From Pelagophyceae sp. CCMP2097 (lineage: Eukaryota > Sar > Pelagophyceae): 13,271 nucleotides of DNA. The stretch lies in NCBI GenBank assembly GCA_026770575.1, contig MU657336.1, positions 71,885 through 85,155 of the forward strand, in the 5' to 3' direction. Made by a program: the position numbers and the translations under genes. The notes beneath the pieces are model-generated. The model saw nothing but the letters and a program-made list of their open reading frames with translations, did no database searches and was not told the DNA's origin. This document shows positions 1 through 8,093 of this stretch, in pieces (the stretch's first letter is position 1; each line of letters opens with the position of its first letter).

Positions 1-203
1 TACTGTGGCCCAAATCTAAAATATAGCCCGGGATAGCTTATCGGTGGAAATCAGGGCCGCCACTCCCGTCAGAGATAATAAGGCAAGTGGAGTCGGGCGG
101 CCGCCGCCCGACTCCACTTGCCATATTATCTCTGACGGCCGGAGCGGTTGTGATTTCCATCGATAAGCTATCCCGGGCTATATTTCAGATTTGGGCCACA
201 GTA
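1..203. mobile_element. MITE-like foldback element with TA ends
   Basis: The two halves are reverse complements about the midpoint at base 102: roughly 91 of 101 positions pair with no net gap. Mismatches cluster at about 54-65, with single ones near 18, 44 and 81. The ends read TA-CTGTGGCCC and GGGCCACAG-TA, which fits a TA target duplication as made by Tc1/mariner-type transposases. There is no coding capacity, so it would be non-autonomous. The left TA is the first two bases of the window, so the left flank cannot be tested. The hairpin is seen directly; the superfamily is inferred from the TA ends. It could instead be a foldback that arose without a transposase. Confidence 0.75.
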
Positions 204-563
204 TGGCGCTGAAGGGGCAGGCTTACGCGACGCGTGTCGTGGACGAGCATGCGTCAGCTCCGGGCTCTCGAGCAATTGACTACCACAGTTTTCGACGGCG
301 GATCCGGCTGGCTAGTCAGTTTCTTCGTGGGCGCCACCCCTGAAGATATAGGAATTCGTACTGACCTAAAAATTGCTAAAGACGCGGCCGAATGACAAAA
401 CTAAGCTCGCCACGCGATTCTACGCCCCAAACTTCCCAAGAGATGCACCAAACTCCAAGCGAATTAAGGAGCGCAAACCCCGGGGCCCGGGCACACGACA
501 CTCCTAAAAAAGTCCTCTCTTAAAGAGTAGAGCTCCTACGTTTTTGAACGGGGCCTCGCCGCG
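204..563 (+). other. 5' flank of the BRWD-like gene, no clear gene
   Basis: This 360-base stretch separates the foldback element from the ATG at 564. It is less GC-rich than the gene body and contains A/T-rich patches near 366-375 and 505-545, but no convincing TATA box. It presumably holds the promoter and 5' UTR of the downstream gene. A 46-codon ATG-initiated ORF (203-343) starts at the element's right edge; I do not regard it as a supported gene. Confidence 0.4.
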
Positions 564-3500
564 ATGAGCGAGGGCGCGGAGCGAGAGGCGCTGGTGCTGG
601 TGCACGACTACCTGTCGCGGCGCGCGCCGCGCGCCGCGCGGGCGCTGCGCGAGGAGTTGGAGGAGCTCAGCCTCCTCGGCGACGACGAGTCTCCGCTCAG
701 CGGCGAGACACGGCCCGCCACCGTCGAGTCCTTCATCGGCGGCCGCTGCGTAGACGCGCCGCGCGGCCTCCTCCTCCGGCACCTCGAGCGGTCGGCCGCG
801 CGGCCGCAGGCGCGCGCCGCCGCGCCCGAAACAGCGCCGGCCGCCGGCTGTGGCGATGCGGCGCGCCTCAGCGACGGCCGCGTCACTCTGACCGCCGCGC
901 CGGTCCACTCCCTCCTCTGGCCGCCGGCGGACGGCGATGCTGACCAAGCGGACGCCGTTGAAAGGCTGCGTCCAGACGCACGCCGAATTCGTGCCGCACC
1001 CCGGGGGGAAATCGCAGCCGCACTCTCAAACGTGCGCCTGCGTCACGCCCGCCGGTCGTAGGCCGCCTCGCGGCTGGCTCGGTCTGAGCACGACTTGCGT
1101 GTTTTGGAAAAGGAGCTCGAGGCGTTGGCGTTCGCGGACCGCGCGGCCGCGGCCGCCGACGCGCGCGCGCTGAGCGGCGGTGGCCTCGACGGCGCTGGCG
1201 CGGCCGAAGACGCCGACGCCGCGGCGCCCGCGGACGCGGCAACCGCACGCGCGCTGGCACACGCCGCGCAGCTGCAGCGGGCCGCGCAGGTGCGCGAGCG
1301 GCGCCGCCTCGAGCTCGTCGCGCAGCGCGAGGCCCTGGGCCGCGACGTTTCCGAGGCGGCACACAGCGCGCGGCACGGCTCGCGCGCCACGCAGCGGGAG
1401 CCGCGCAACGCGCCGGACGTGCTCTTCAAAAGGTCCGCTGCCTGCGTCCTTTGACGACCTCTGTTGGACGCAAGCCGTTTCGCTACACGACGAGATGGGT
1501 GCCTTGTTCAGTGTGTCGACCCGGCCTCGAGAAACGTCTTCTGATTTCTTGGAGGGCAATCGCCGACGCGTATACGTATAGGCAGCTGGGCCGCCGCGGC
1601 GCCTCGCGGGCGAGGCAGCCCTGCGTGGCTTCGGCGCTACTCTCGGGCCGCCTCGGTTGCGGGCGGACGTCGCTCTCTGGCCACCGCGAGTATTCGGTCT
1701 TTAGCGTCACTTTCGACACGACGGGCGAGTTTGTGCTCACCGGAGCAGACGACTTCCTCGTCAAGGTCTGGCACGTGCCGACGGCACTGCTGGCGCAGAC
1801 TTTGCGTGGCCACCGCGGCGTCATTACGGACATTGCGGTGTCGCCGTACGACAACGCCACCGCCGTGTCGGCGTCGGAAGACGGCTCCGCGCGCCTCTGG
1901 CGGCTGCGCGACGGCGCCAACCTCGCCGTGCTGCGCCTCACGCTGAACGAACCCTTCCCGGCCGTGTCCAACGTCTGCTACGACGCGCGGCGCGGGGCGC
2001 TGTACTGCATCGGCGCCGCTCTCGTGCGCTGCTGGGACGTCGCTGCGCTGCAGTCACACAGCGAAGCCGAGCCCGGCTCGGCGGCGCCGCCCGCGGTAGC
2101 GCGCCGGCGCGGCGCCGTCTGGGACCGGCTCGTGCAGGGCGTGCTGCTGCCGCAGCTGCGCGATGAGGCCGTGAGCTCTCTCGCTGTTTCAAACCCATCG
2201 GGCGCGTGGTTCGCCGCTGGCGCCGCCGACGGCGCCGTGCGCGTCTGGAAATGCGTCGACGACTTTGACGGCGAGGCCGTCATCGCAGTCGTCGAGGCGG
2301 AGCGCGCGCAAAGAAGGGCCATTGCCGACTTTCATCTGCAAGGCGGGCAGGTTTTTACGGCGGCTGTCACGGCGGCGTCGCACGGCATCGCCACGGCACT
2401 GTGGCGCCTCGACGAAATGCTCTTCGTCGCAGTCTTCGCCGGCGAGGCCGCCGGCGACCCGGCCACCGACGTCGCGTTCTCCAACGCCAACGACCGGCTC
2501 CTCTCGGCGTCGATGAGGGGGTGTTCGGCCAAAATTTTGTTCTGGGGACGCGCCGGAGGCGGCGAAAGAGCCGAGGCGGGCCCGTTGGCGGGGGCGTGCA
2601 TCGACCTGCATGTGACTGCGGACGCGCGCGCGCGCGCGCGCGAGCTGCACGCGGCCGCGTGGTCCTGCGACGACACTTTAATATTTCTATCGACGTGGTC
2701 CGAACGAGCGCAAGAACAACGATTAGAGATCTACGACGCCTTCGACGGCGCCAGACTCCGGCGCTTCCAGGCGCACGCTGGCAAGTGCTTCGGCATCGCG
2801 CCGCACCCAAAGTTTCCGAGGCTGCTGCTGACGGGCGGGCACGACCATCAAGTTTACGCGTGGGACGCGCGCCTCAAAGGCGTCGCTGAGCACGTGACGC
2901 GCGACGACGCGGCTGCGCGCGCGGCCGACGCCACCGGCTACGCGCCGCGGCAGCGGTCCGGGACGATTAACCTGCCGCCAGACCGGGACGCTTTGATCCG
3001 GCAAGAGAACGACGACGACTCCAACGTCCCCATCAACCGCCGCGCGCCGCTCGCCTCGGACGCGCGGTGCTCCGCAGACGTATGGTCCTGCTCCTGGTCG
3101 CCTGACGGCACCGTCGTCGCCGTGGCCGACTTGGCGGGGCAACTCCACCTCTACGGCCCGCGCGACTCAAGGCGGGCCCCCGTGCCGCGCGAGCAGTACC
3201 TATCCACAGACTACTCCGAGCTCGTCTGGGACGACCACGGCTACGCGCAGGACATCGTGACGGGCGTGGCGCCGCACCTGGCGCCGCGCGCCATGCTGCA
3301 AATGTCGGCCGAGTCGAGCTTGAGCAGCGTGATGAGCAGCCGCGGCCCGGCGGCGTCGAGCCCGCCGCCGCTCTTTGACGTCCGTGACGCGCCGCACATG
3401 CTCCCCGACCGCCTTTTCGCCGCACGGCAGCAGCCCCGGCCGCTGCCTGCGCGCGACGTGGCGCGCCTGCGCGCCGCGCGGGACGCGCAGCGCAACGCCG

Positions 3501-6013
3501 TCCTCGCGGCCGTCGACTGCGCCGCAGCCCCGTCGCGCCGCGCCGTCCAGGTACAGGCTTCTCGCTCCAAGCTGCTCGGCGCCGACGACTGCGCGGCCGC
3601 GAGCGCGGCAGCGGTGCTCGTCGCGGCGGGCCGCGCCTTGTGGCCGCGCGTTCGCGACGGCGCCTTCCACGACGACGCGTACGACGACGCCGACGGCGCG
3701 GCCGCGTGCGTCGGCACCGTCACCGTCGCGGCGCCGGCGGCGGCCGCCGGCCGTGGCGGCCGGCCGCGCGCGCCCGGCCGCGCGGGCACGACGCCGCTGG
3801 AGCGCATTCGGCAAAACGCGGCGGCGAGCTGGATCGACGACGACGAGCCCGCGCCTGCCGAAAATGACGACGCCGACGACGGCGAAGACGCTGACTTTGC
3901 CGCGCCTTTAAACGCCGACGACGACGACGAGTCGAGCAGCGACGAAAACGGCGACGACGGCGACTCGGACCACGGCGGCCGCCGGCGCGCGGGACGCCGC
4001 ATGGGGCGCGACGCGGGGCGCACGACGCGGTCCAGCCGCCGGCTAACGCCGCCCGACGGCGACGACGAAAACGTCGGGGAGGAACGCGTCACGCGGTCGC
4101 GGCGCCACGTCGGCCGCGCGCTCGGCGGCGCTGCCGCGGACGGCGCCGGCGCCGCGGACCGCGCCGGCCGGGCCGCCGCAAGGCGCGCGGCGCGCGGCAA
4201 CGAATACGACGACGACGACGACGACGCGCTGCGCCGGACGTCGCGGCTGCGCCGGAGCCGCAGCGACCAACGCGAGGAAGGCGCTGATGAGGCCAACGAC
4301 GACGACGACGACGACGACGAGGCGCCGCCCCCGCGGCGGCGTGCCGCCCCGTCGCGGCGCGCGAGCGAGGAGGAGGAGGGCGATAATGACGACGACGATG
4401 CGCCGTCCCCGCGGCGCGCGAGCGACGACGACGACGAGTCGGACTTTGGCGAGCACCGGCCGCGCAGGCGCGGCGGCCGTGCCGCCGCTCGGCCGGCGGC
4501 GCCGACGGCGCGGTCGACGCGGAGCCGGCGGCGCATCGTCGACGACGACGAGGACGCGGACGGCCGCGACGACGACGACGCGGAGGAGGAGGAGCCGGTG
4601 CCGGCGCCGTTGGCGGCGCCGCGGCCCGCCAAGGTGGACGCGTCGGTGGTGGTGCGCGCGTGGGCCTGCGCGGCGGCGCCGCCGGCGCGGTGCGACGCCG
4701 AGTACCAGAGCTATACGCCACAGCGCGGCGACGCGGTAGTGTACGTGCCCGAGGGGCACGCAAAGTACGCGCGCATCGTCGGCGAGGTCGACGCGTACGC
4801 CGCCGACGGCGGCGCGCCGCCCTGGGCCGTGGACGGGTCGGCGCTCAAGGCGCTGTTTGACGCGGGCTACGGGACCGCGTTTGCGTGCCGCGTCGCCGAT
4901 GTGGAGTACTCGCTCCCCGACAAGCGGCAATTCTGCAGGAGCGTCGTCGCCACGCTGATGCTGAACCTCGAGGGCGTGCCCGCAGACCAAAACAACGCGC
5001 TCTGCGCCGACTTTGAGCCGGTGGCCGAAGCGCTACGAAAAGGCGATGGCGTGCGGCCGCGCGCGACGCGCCGCGCGGCGCCCGAGGCGCCGGCGCTGGC
5101 GTCAATCCGCGTCAACGTGCGGCGCTGCGACGCGCCCGAGTTCGTTCTGCCGCGGTGGCGCTACGACGAGGCGGCGCGGCGCACTGGCCTCTACGCGCCG
5201 GGTTCTCAGGCGCGCCTCATCTTCGTCGAGGGCGACGCGGTAGAACGATACGCCGGCGCCGTCGTCGCCTGCCGCTTCGGGCCGGCCGACGGCGTCGGCG
5301 TGCCGCAAGACGCTTTGCACAACCTCGGCGCAGGGCCTTTCGTCAACGCGGCGGCATGCTGGGAGCGCGTCGACATCCAGCTCGTCGACGGCGACCTCGA
5401 GCACTGCTCGCCCTGGGAGCTCGAGCCAGACGAGGAGGCCTACGAGTGGGACGCCGGGCCGAAGCTCGACGCCGCGCAGGCGCGGCGGCTGCTTCAGGTG
5501 ATGGAGGCCGTTGCCGCGTCGCGCGACGCCGACATGTTCCGCGAGAGCGTCGAAAACACCGAGGCGGCGAACATCTCGCGCGCGTACCTGCACCGCGTGC
5601 CCGCGCCCGTCGACCTCTCGCTCATGCGCGAGCGCCTCCTCTCGGGCTACTACCGCCAGCCCGAGGCGCTGGCGTGCGACGCGGAGCGCCTCGCACACAA
5701 CGCGCTCCTCTACAACGGCGAGCGGAGCGACGACGCACAATCCATCGTCGCCACGGCGCGGCGCGTCGCCGGCGCGCTCACGCGCGTCTTGGAACCCGGC
5801 GCGGCGACGGACGCACGTGTGCCGACGGAAGCGCGCGACTGCGACGCGCACCGTCCCGCGCGAGACGCCGATGCGCGCCGCCCCGCGCGAGAAGCCGAAG
5901 CGCGCCGCCCCGTGCGCGCCGCCGCGGCGCCGCAGCGCCGCGCCGCGCCGCCGCCGCCGCGGAGCAAGCGGCGGCGCGGAGGCGAGTCCGACGACGACGA
6001 CGACGACGATCAC

Positions 6014-6044
<31 letters not shown>

Positions 6045-6336
6045 CGCCGCCCCCGCGGCGACGTGCCGTCCCGTCGCGGCACGAAAGCGACGACAGCGAC
6101 GACAACGACGAACCGGTGCCACCGCCTCGCCCCAAGAGGGGTCGCAACGCTGTCGTCGAGGAGTACGACGACGAAGACTTCGCGCCGCCGGTGCTGGCGG
6201 AGCAAGGACGTCGACGCACGCGCGTCAAGAAGGTCAGTCGCTTTGTCGCGCGGCGAGGATCCACTCGGGCCCCGCCTCACATTTTTTGGCGGACTAGGCG
6301 GCGCGTCGAAGGACCGGCCCGAACCTCATCGGCTGA
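564..6336 (+). CDS. BRWD/PHIP-like WD40, Tudor-like and bromodomain chromatin protein (multi-exon)
   Basis: Probable nuclear chromatin reader of the BRWD1/BRWD3/PHIP family. Proposed exons are 564-902, 1062-1432, 1582-6232 and 6298-6336. The ATG at 564 opens a LisH-like segment (LVHDYL...AARALREE). Exon 2 encodes a Glu/Ala/Arg-rich, coiled-coil-like stretch ending PDVLFKR. WD40 repeats begin near 1676 (LSGHREYSVFSVTFD, then LVKVW) and continue to about 3150. After an Asp/Arg-rich linker (about 3830-4620), a Tudor-like module runs from about 4630 to 5440, with YTPQRGDAVVYVPEGH and HCSPWELEP resembling the PHIP MGDEVYY and MSPWD blocks. One bromodomain follows (about 5459-5800), with PVDL and the acetyl-lysine Asn in YN at 5711-5716. 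Animal PHIP and BRWD have two bromodomains; here I see one. Codon use is strongly GC-biased. The uninterrupted frame is 1451-6382 and has no ATG near its start, which supports upstream exons. The family call is firm; exon borders are inferred. Confidence 0.82.
903..1061 (+). other. candidate intron 1 of the BRWD-like gene
   Basis: The frames before and after this segment are the same, but TAG at 1059-1061 interrupts them. A GT at 903 (context CCG-GTCCAC) and the TAG at 1061 enclose 159 bases in phase 0, so removal joins the LisH-like exon to the coiled-coil-like exon in frame. The donor is weak and other GT sites (for example 955, 970, 1031) are possible. An intron somewhere between about 900 and 1061 is more secure than these borders. 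Confidence 0.4.
1433..1581 (+). other. candidate intron 2 of the BRWD-like gene
   Basis: Upstream coding is in the frame of base 564 and stops at 1452-1454. Downstream WD40 coding is in the frame of base 1451, with no ATG nearby. Splicing from GT at 1433 (AAAAG-GTCCGC) to TAG at 1579-1581 joins the frames exactly through a split Arg codon, giving LFKR-QLGRRG. That junction resembles the LFSRKLNGKYR block that precedes the WD40 domain in animal PHIP. Length is 149 bases. The phase and homology agree; the donor is not a strong consensus. Confidence 0.55.
2623..2642. repeat. (CG)10 dinucleotide tract inside the WD40 coding region
   Basis: Twenty bases of alternating C and G lie in frame and encode alternating Ala and Arg between two WD repeats. 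Alternating CG tracts of this length can adopt Z-form DNA and are prone to slippage, so indels between strains or assembly errors are plausible here. The reading frame is intact across it. Confidence 0.7.
3830..4620 (+). repeat. (GAC)n-rich coding region encoding acidic Asp/Arg linker
   Basis: This in-frame low-complexity part of the BRWD-like gene encodes Asp runs alternating with Arg/Pro/Ser patches. One pure run is (GAC)7 at 4298-4318. It lies between the WD40 propeller and the Tudor-like module, where animal family members also carry a charged, probably disordered linker. The GAC runs explain the many long shadow ORFs on the opposite strand. Confidence 0.75.
5852..5926 (+). repeat. 27-nt tandem coding repeat (RPARDADAR type)
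   Basis: Two adjacent 27-base units (5852-5878 and 5879-5905) encode RPARDADAR and RPAREAEAR, followed by a partial third unit beginning RPVRAAA. They sit just after the bromodomain in the basic/acidic tail. In-frame copy-number variation would be tolerated without a frameshift. Confidence 0.65.
5990..6043 (+). repeat. paired (GAC)n tracts encoding poly-Asp in the C-terminal tail
   Basis: (GAC)6 at 5990-6007 followed by GAT, then (GAC)7 at 6023-6043, encode two seven-Asp runs separated by HGGG. Immediately downstream is a cassette (6044-6080) that also occurs at 4322-4358. Confidence 0.75.
6233..6297 (+). other. candidate 65-nt terminal intron of the BRWD-like gene
   Basis: AAG-GTCAGT at 6230-6238 is a good donor in phase 0. 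A T6 run near 6281-6286 precedes the acceptor ACTAG ending at 6297. After splicing, 12 codons follow and end in PNLIG before TGA at 6334-6336. As I recall it, vertebrate PHIP ends in NLIGW, so the spliced end resembles the family C-terminus, while the unspliced reading (to TGA 6380-6382) does not. The length is short but plausible for compact protist genomes. Confidence 0.6.
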
Positions 6337-6381
6337 CGCAAGCCCCGGACGCCGTTCTCCCTCCCCACTCCTCGGGGTATG

Positions 6382-6387
6382 AATAAA
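6382..6387 (+). terminator. AATAAA poly(A) signal of the BRWD-like gene
   Basis: A canonical AATAAA hexamer begins on the last base of the TGA that ends the unspliced frame and lies 45 bases after the TGA of the spliced model. The spliced model leaves a short but ordinary 3' UTR, which favours it. AATAAA use argues against a volvocine green alga, where TGTAA is typical. Confidence 0.6.
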
Positions 6388-6836
6388 ACCCCTCGTGCCT
6401 CACCCGTGACGAATACGTCGCCGCTCCGCTCTTCGTGGGGCTCGAGGTGCACAAGCATATGCGCTGGGAGACCACGGCCCTGTGGATAGATACTCAGAGG
6501 AAAACTTTGTCGGTGGAACGCGGCCGGAGACGGGGGACTGCGGAGAGTCTGCGTCGGTTGCCCGCGCTCTGTTCGGCCCGAGAAGAGGCGGTTGACACAG
6601 TGAGTCAGGGTAGACCCGCTTTTGGCAAATGTAGGAGGGGATGCGCGCCCAATGTTTTTGATAGCAGTTCCGAAAAGGCTCGGGTCCGTTCGCCCTCCGT
6701 AGTGGACTTAAGGCCCCATTTTAGACTTGATAAATTCTCAAAAGGTGGCTTATTGACAATTCCAAGTCCAAAAGAGGAAAGTTTCCGGAAGTTTGAGATA
6801 AGTCGAACTTTGGTGGCCAGTACCTCAGCTCCCCGG

Positions 6837-6908
6837 GGGTGCCCGTTATCACGGGCGACGGATATGAAGAGCCCTTAACCTCCTCTTTCGAACGCTCCAG
6901 TCTGTGAC
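6837..6908. repeat. diverged direct repeat, copy A
   Basis: The copy begins GGGTGCCCGTTATCACG and continues through CCTCCTCT to a GTGAC end. Copy B at 6999-7073 shares the same order of blocks: GGGTGCCCGTTGTCACG (16 of 17), CGGAT, AGAGCCC, CCTCCTCT and a GTAAC end, with small indels between. It also contains a 6-bp stem (GCCCGT/ACGGGC). Confidence 0.6.
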
Positions 6909-6980
6909 TATAAAGCTGCTTGCGGAGCTGAGCTACAGGTCGCCAAAGTTAAAAAAAAGGTCAACTTTGAGACCGCACAA

Positions 6981-7097
6981 CTTTTGACTGCAAGGGTAGG
7001 GTGCCCGTTGTCACGAGAGGCGGATGGTCGAGGTAGAGCCCAGCCTCCTCTCGCGATCCCCGAAGTCCGTAACAACGGGTACCCTTGCAGTCAAAAG
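6981..7097. repeat. 117-bp inverted-repeat element containing repeat copy B
   Basis: The 18-bp arms cttttgactgcaagggta (6981-6998) and its exact complement at 7080-7097 bound the element. Inside, 7004-7015 pairs with 7068-7079 at 11 of 12 positions, and 7014-7020 with 7047-7053 at 7 of 7, so a nested long stem can form. No target-site duplication is evident. It may be a MITE-like or foldback relic; no coding capacity is present. Confidence 0.65.
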
Positions 7098-7174
7098 ACA
7101 TCATGCTCCAAAGTAATCCTTTTTTCGCGCAACCCCTCGTGGCAAATGTAATGTGGCTGGCCAGCTGGGGCAAG

Positions 7175-7485
7175 TAGAAATGCAACATTACAACTAGCAA
7201 ATCAAATCCGAGTTAGCTGGCCTACGGTGTAGATCTTGGCGAGCCCGATCAAATCGTCCAAACACCGCTGTAAAAATCGTCTTACTCGTCGTGTGAGGAC
7301 CCGGGGAAAGTAGAAATTGAACAAAAAAGGGCACGTTTCCCCATTTCCCCCCAAACGAGTTTTGGCTGCGCTGTGCGCACGCTCGCGCGGGTCGCGCCCA
7401 AATCACTAAAACCGCTCCAACACTAAATCGCGTTTTCCTCGATAACCCTCCTTCGCCAATAAGGTTGCATTTCTACCTGCCCCAG
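7175..7485. repeat. 311-bp segment with 22-bp inverted ends
   Basis: Positions 7175-7196 and 7464-7485 are inverted repeats matching at 21 of 22 bases. The match resumes outward (GTGGCT) if an 8-base insertion on the left is allowed. A third, degenerate copy of the same motif (GGGG, then AGTAGAAAT, then AAC) is direct at 7303-7322. This looks like the terminal and subterminal repeat pattern of a small DNA element. No coding capacity is recognised. Confidence 0.5.
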
Positions 7486-7984
7486 CCACAAATGCGATAA
7501 AGGCTTTTGGAGGATCTGTTTGGTACGATCGACGCGCCTCGACGCAAGCTTTCAAGCTCCGTCTTTTTAAGCTCCGCGGACGGGGTCCGCGCTGAGATAT
7601 TCGTGCCAAAAGTTCAACGGAATCTCGTTATAAGTTTTTGAAAGTTTTACACTAGGGCATGCATTCAGCACCTAAGATTTGTTATATGCCTCCCGAGGCG
7701 CAGTTATCGAGCACAGCGAGCCAATTTTCGCCAAAACGAACGCGCAAAGTCACAGGCCGAAAAAGGAGACAGAGCACCGGATATAAGTTGGGTTTTCTCG
7801 AGAAACATCTCGACTTCTTGACCACACTCGTCTCGAGCCCGCACGGCGATCCCGCATACAAGCTTGGGGCCGCGCCCTTGCCGCGAGGGGCCACCCACGT
7901 CCATGCAAATTTTATCTTGGGCCGGTGAGTAGAGCCTGCAATCTGCCTGTGTCAATTGTCGAGCGATGGATACCCTCCAAATCT

Positions 7985-8085
7985 GCCCCAGTGGCCAAAG
8001 TGCCGCACCTCGAGGGCGGTATCCGCGCTCAACATAGGTACGAATAGATACCGCCCTCGAGGTGCGGCACTTTGGCCACTGGGGC
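7985..8085. repeat. perfect 38-bp-arm hairpin with 25-base loop
   Basis: Bases 7985-8022 are the exact reverse complement of 8048-8085, ending gcccc/ggggc, with a 25-base loop at 8023-8047. A perfect arm of this length must be young or maintained. It sits just beyond the proposed outer end of the retrotransposon 3' LTR. No flanking duplication is visible. It could be a small foldback element, a terminal part of the LTR, or a processed inverted duplication. Confidence 0.85.
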
Positions 8086-8093
8086 GCCGACGC

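Larger units (their letters stand above)
6388..7984. other. intergenic region, repeat-rich, no supported gene
   Basis: About 1.6 kb between the convergent host gene and retroelement. GC content drops and codon bias disappears. The two longest plus-strand ORFs (6435-6878, GTG start, and 7659-7928) show no recognisable domain and lack the GC-rich third positions of the flanking genes. The content that stands out is a set of diverged inverted and direct repeats listed separately, consistent with old transposon remains. Confidence 0.6.

Noticed and set aside
3241..4632. 463-codon minus-strand ORF rich in Ser and Arg
   Set aside because: It is the antisense shadow of the (GAC)n-rich coding region; its composition follows from GTC repeats and it has no domain.
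5102..6280. 392-codon minus-strand ORF
   Set aside because: Antisense to the Tudor-like/bromodomain coding region, which has clear homology on the plus strand; low-complexity Val/Arg runs mirror GAC repeats.
6435..6878. 147-codon plus-strand ORF
   Set aside because: GTG start, no recognisable domain, and codon use unlike the neighbouring GC-rich gene; best treated as chance in intergenic DNA.
7659..7928. 89-codon plus-strand ORF
   Set aside because: No family resemblance, an overlapping ORF of similar size on the other strand, and a repeat-rich context.
7985..8085. Rho-independent terminator or CRISPR-like repeat
   Set aside because: The eukaryotic context, the single copy and the lack of a T-tract argue against both.
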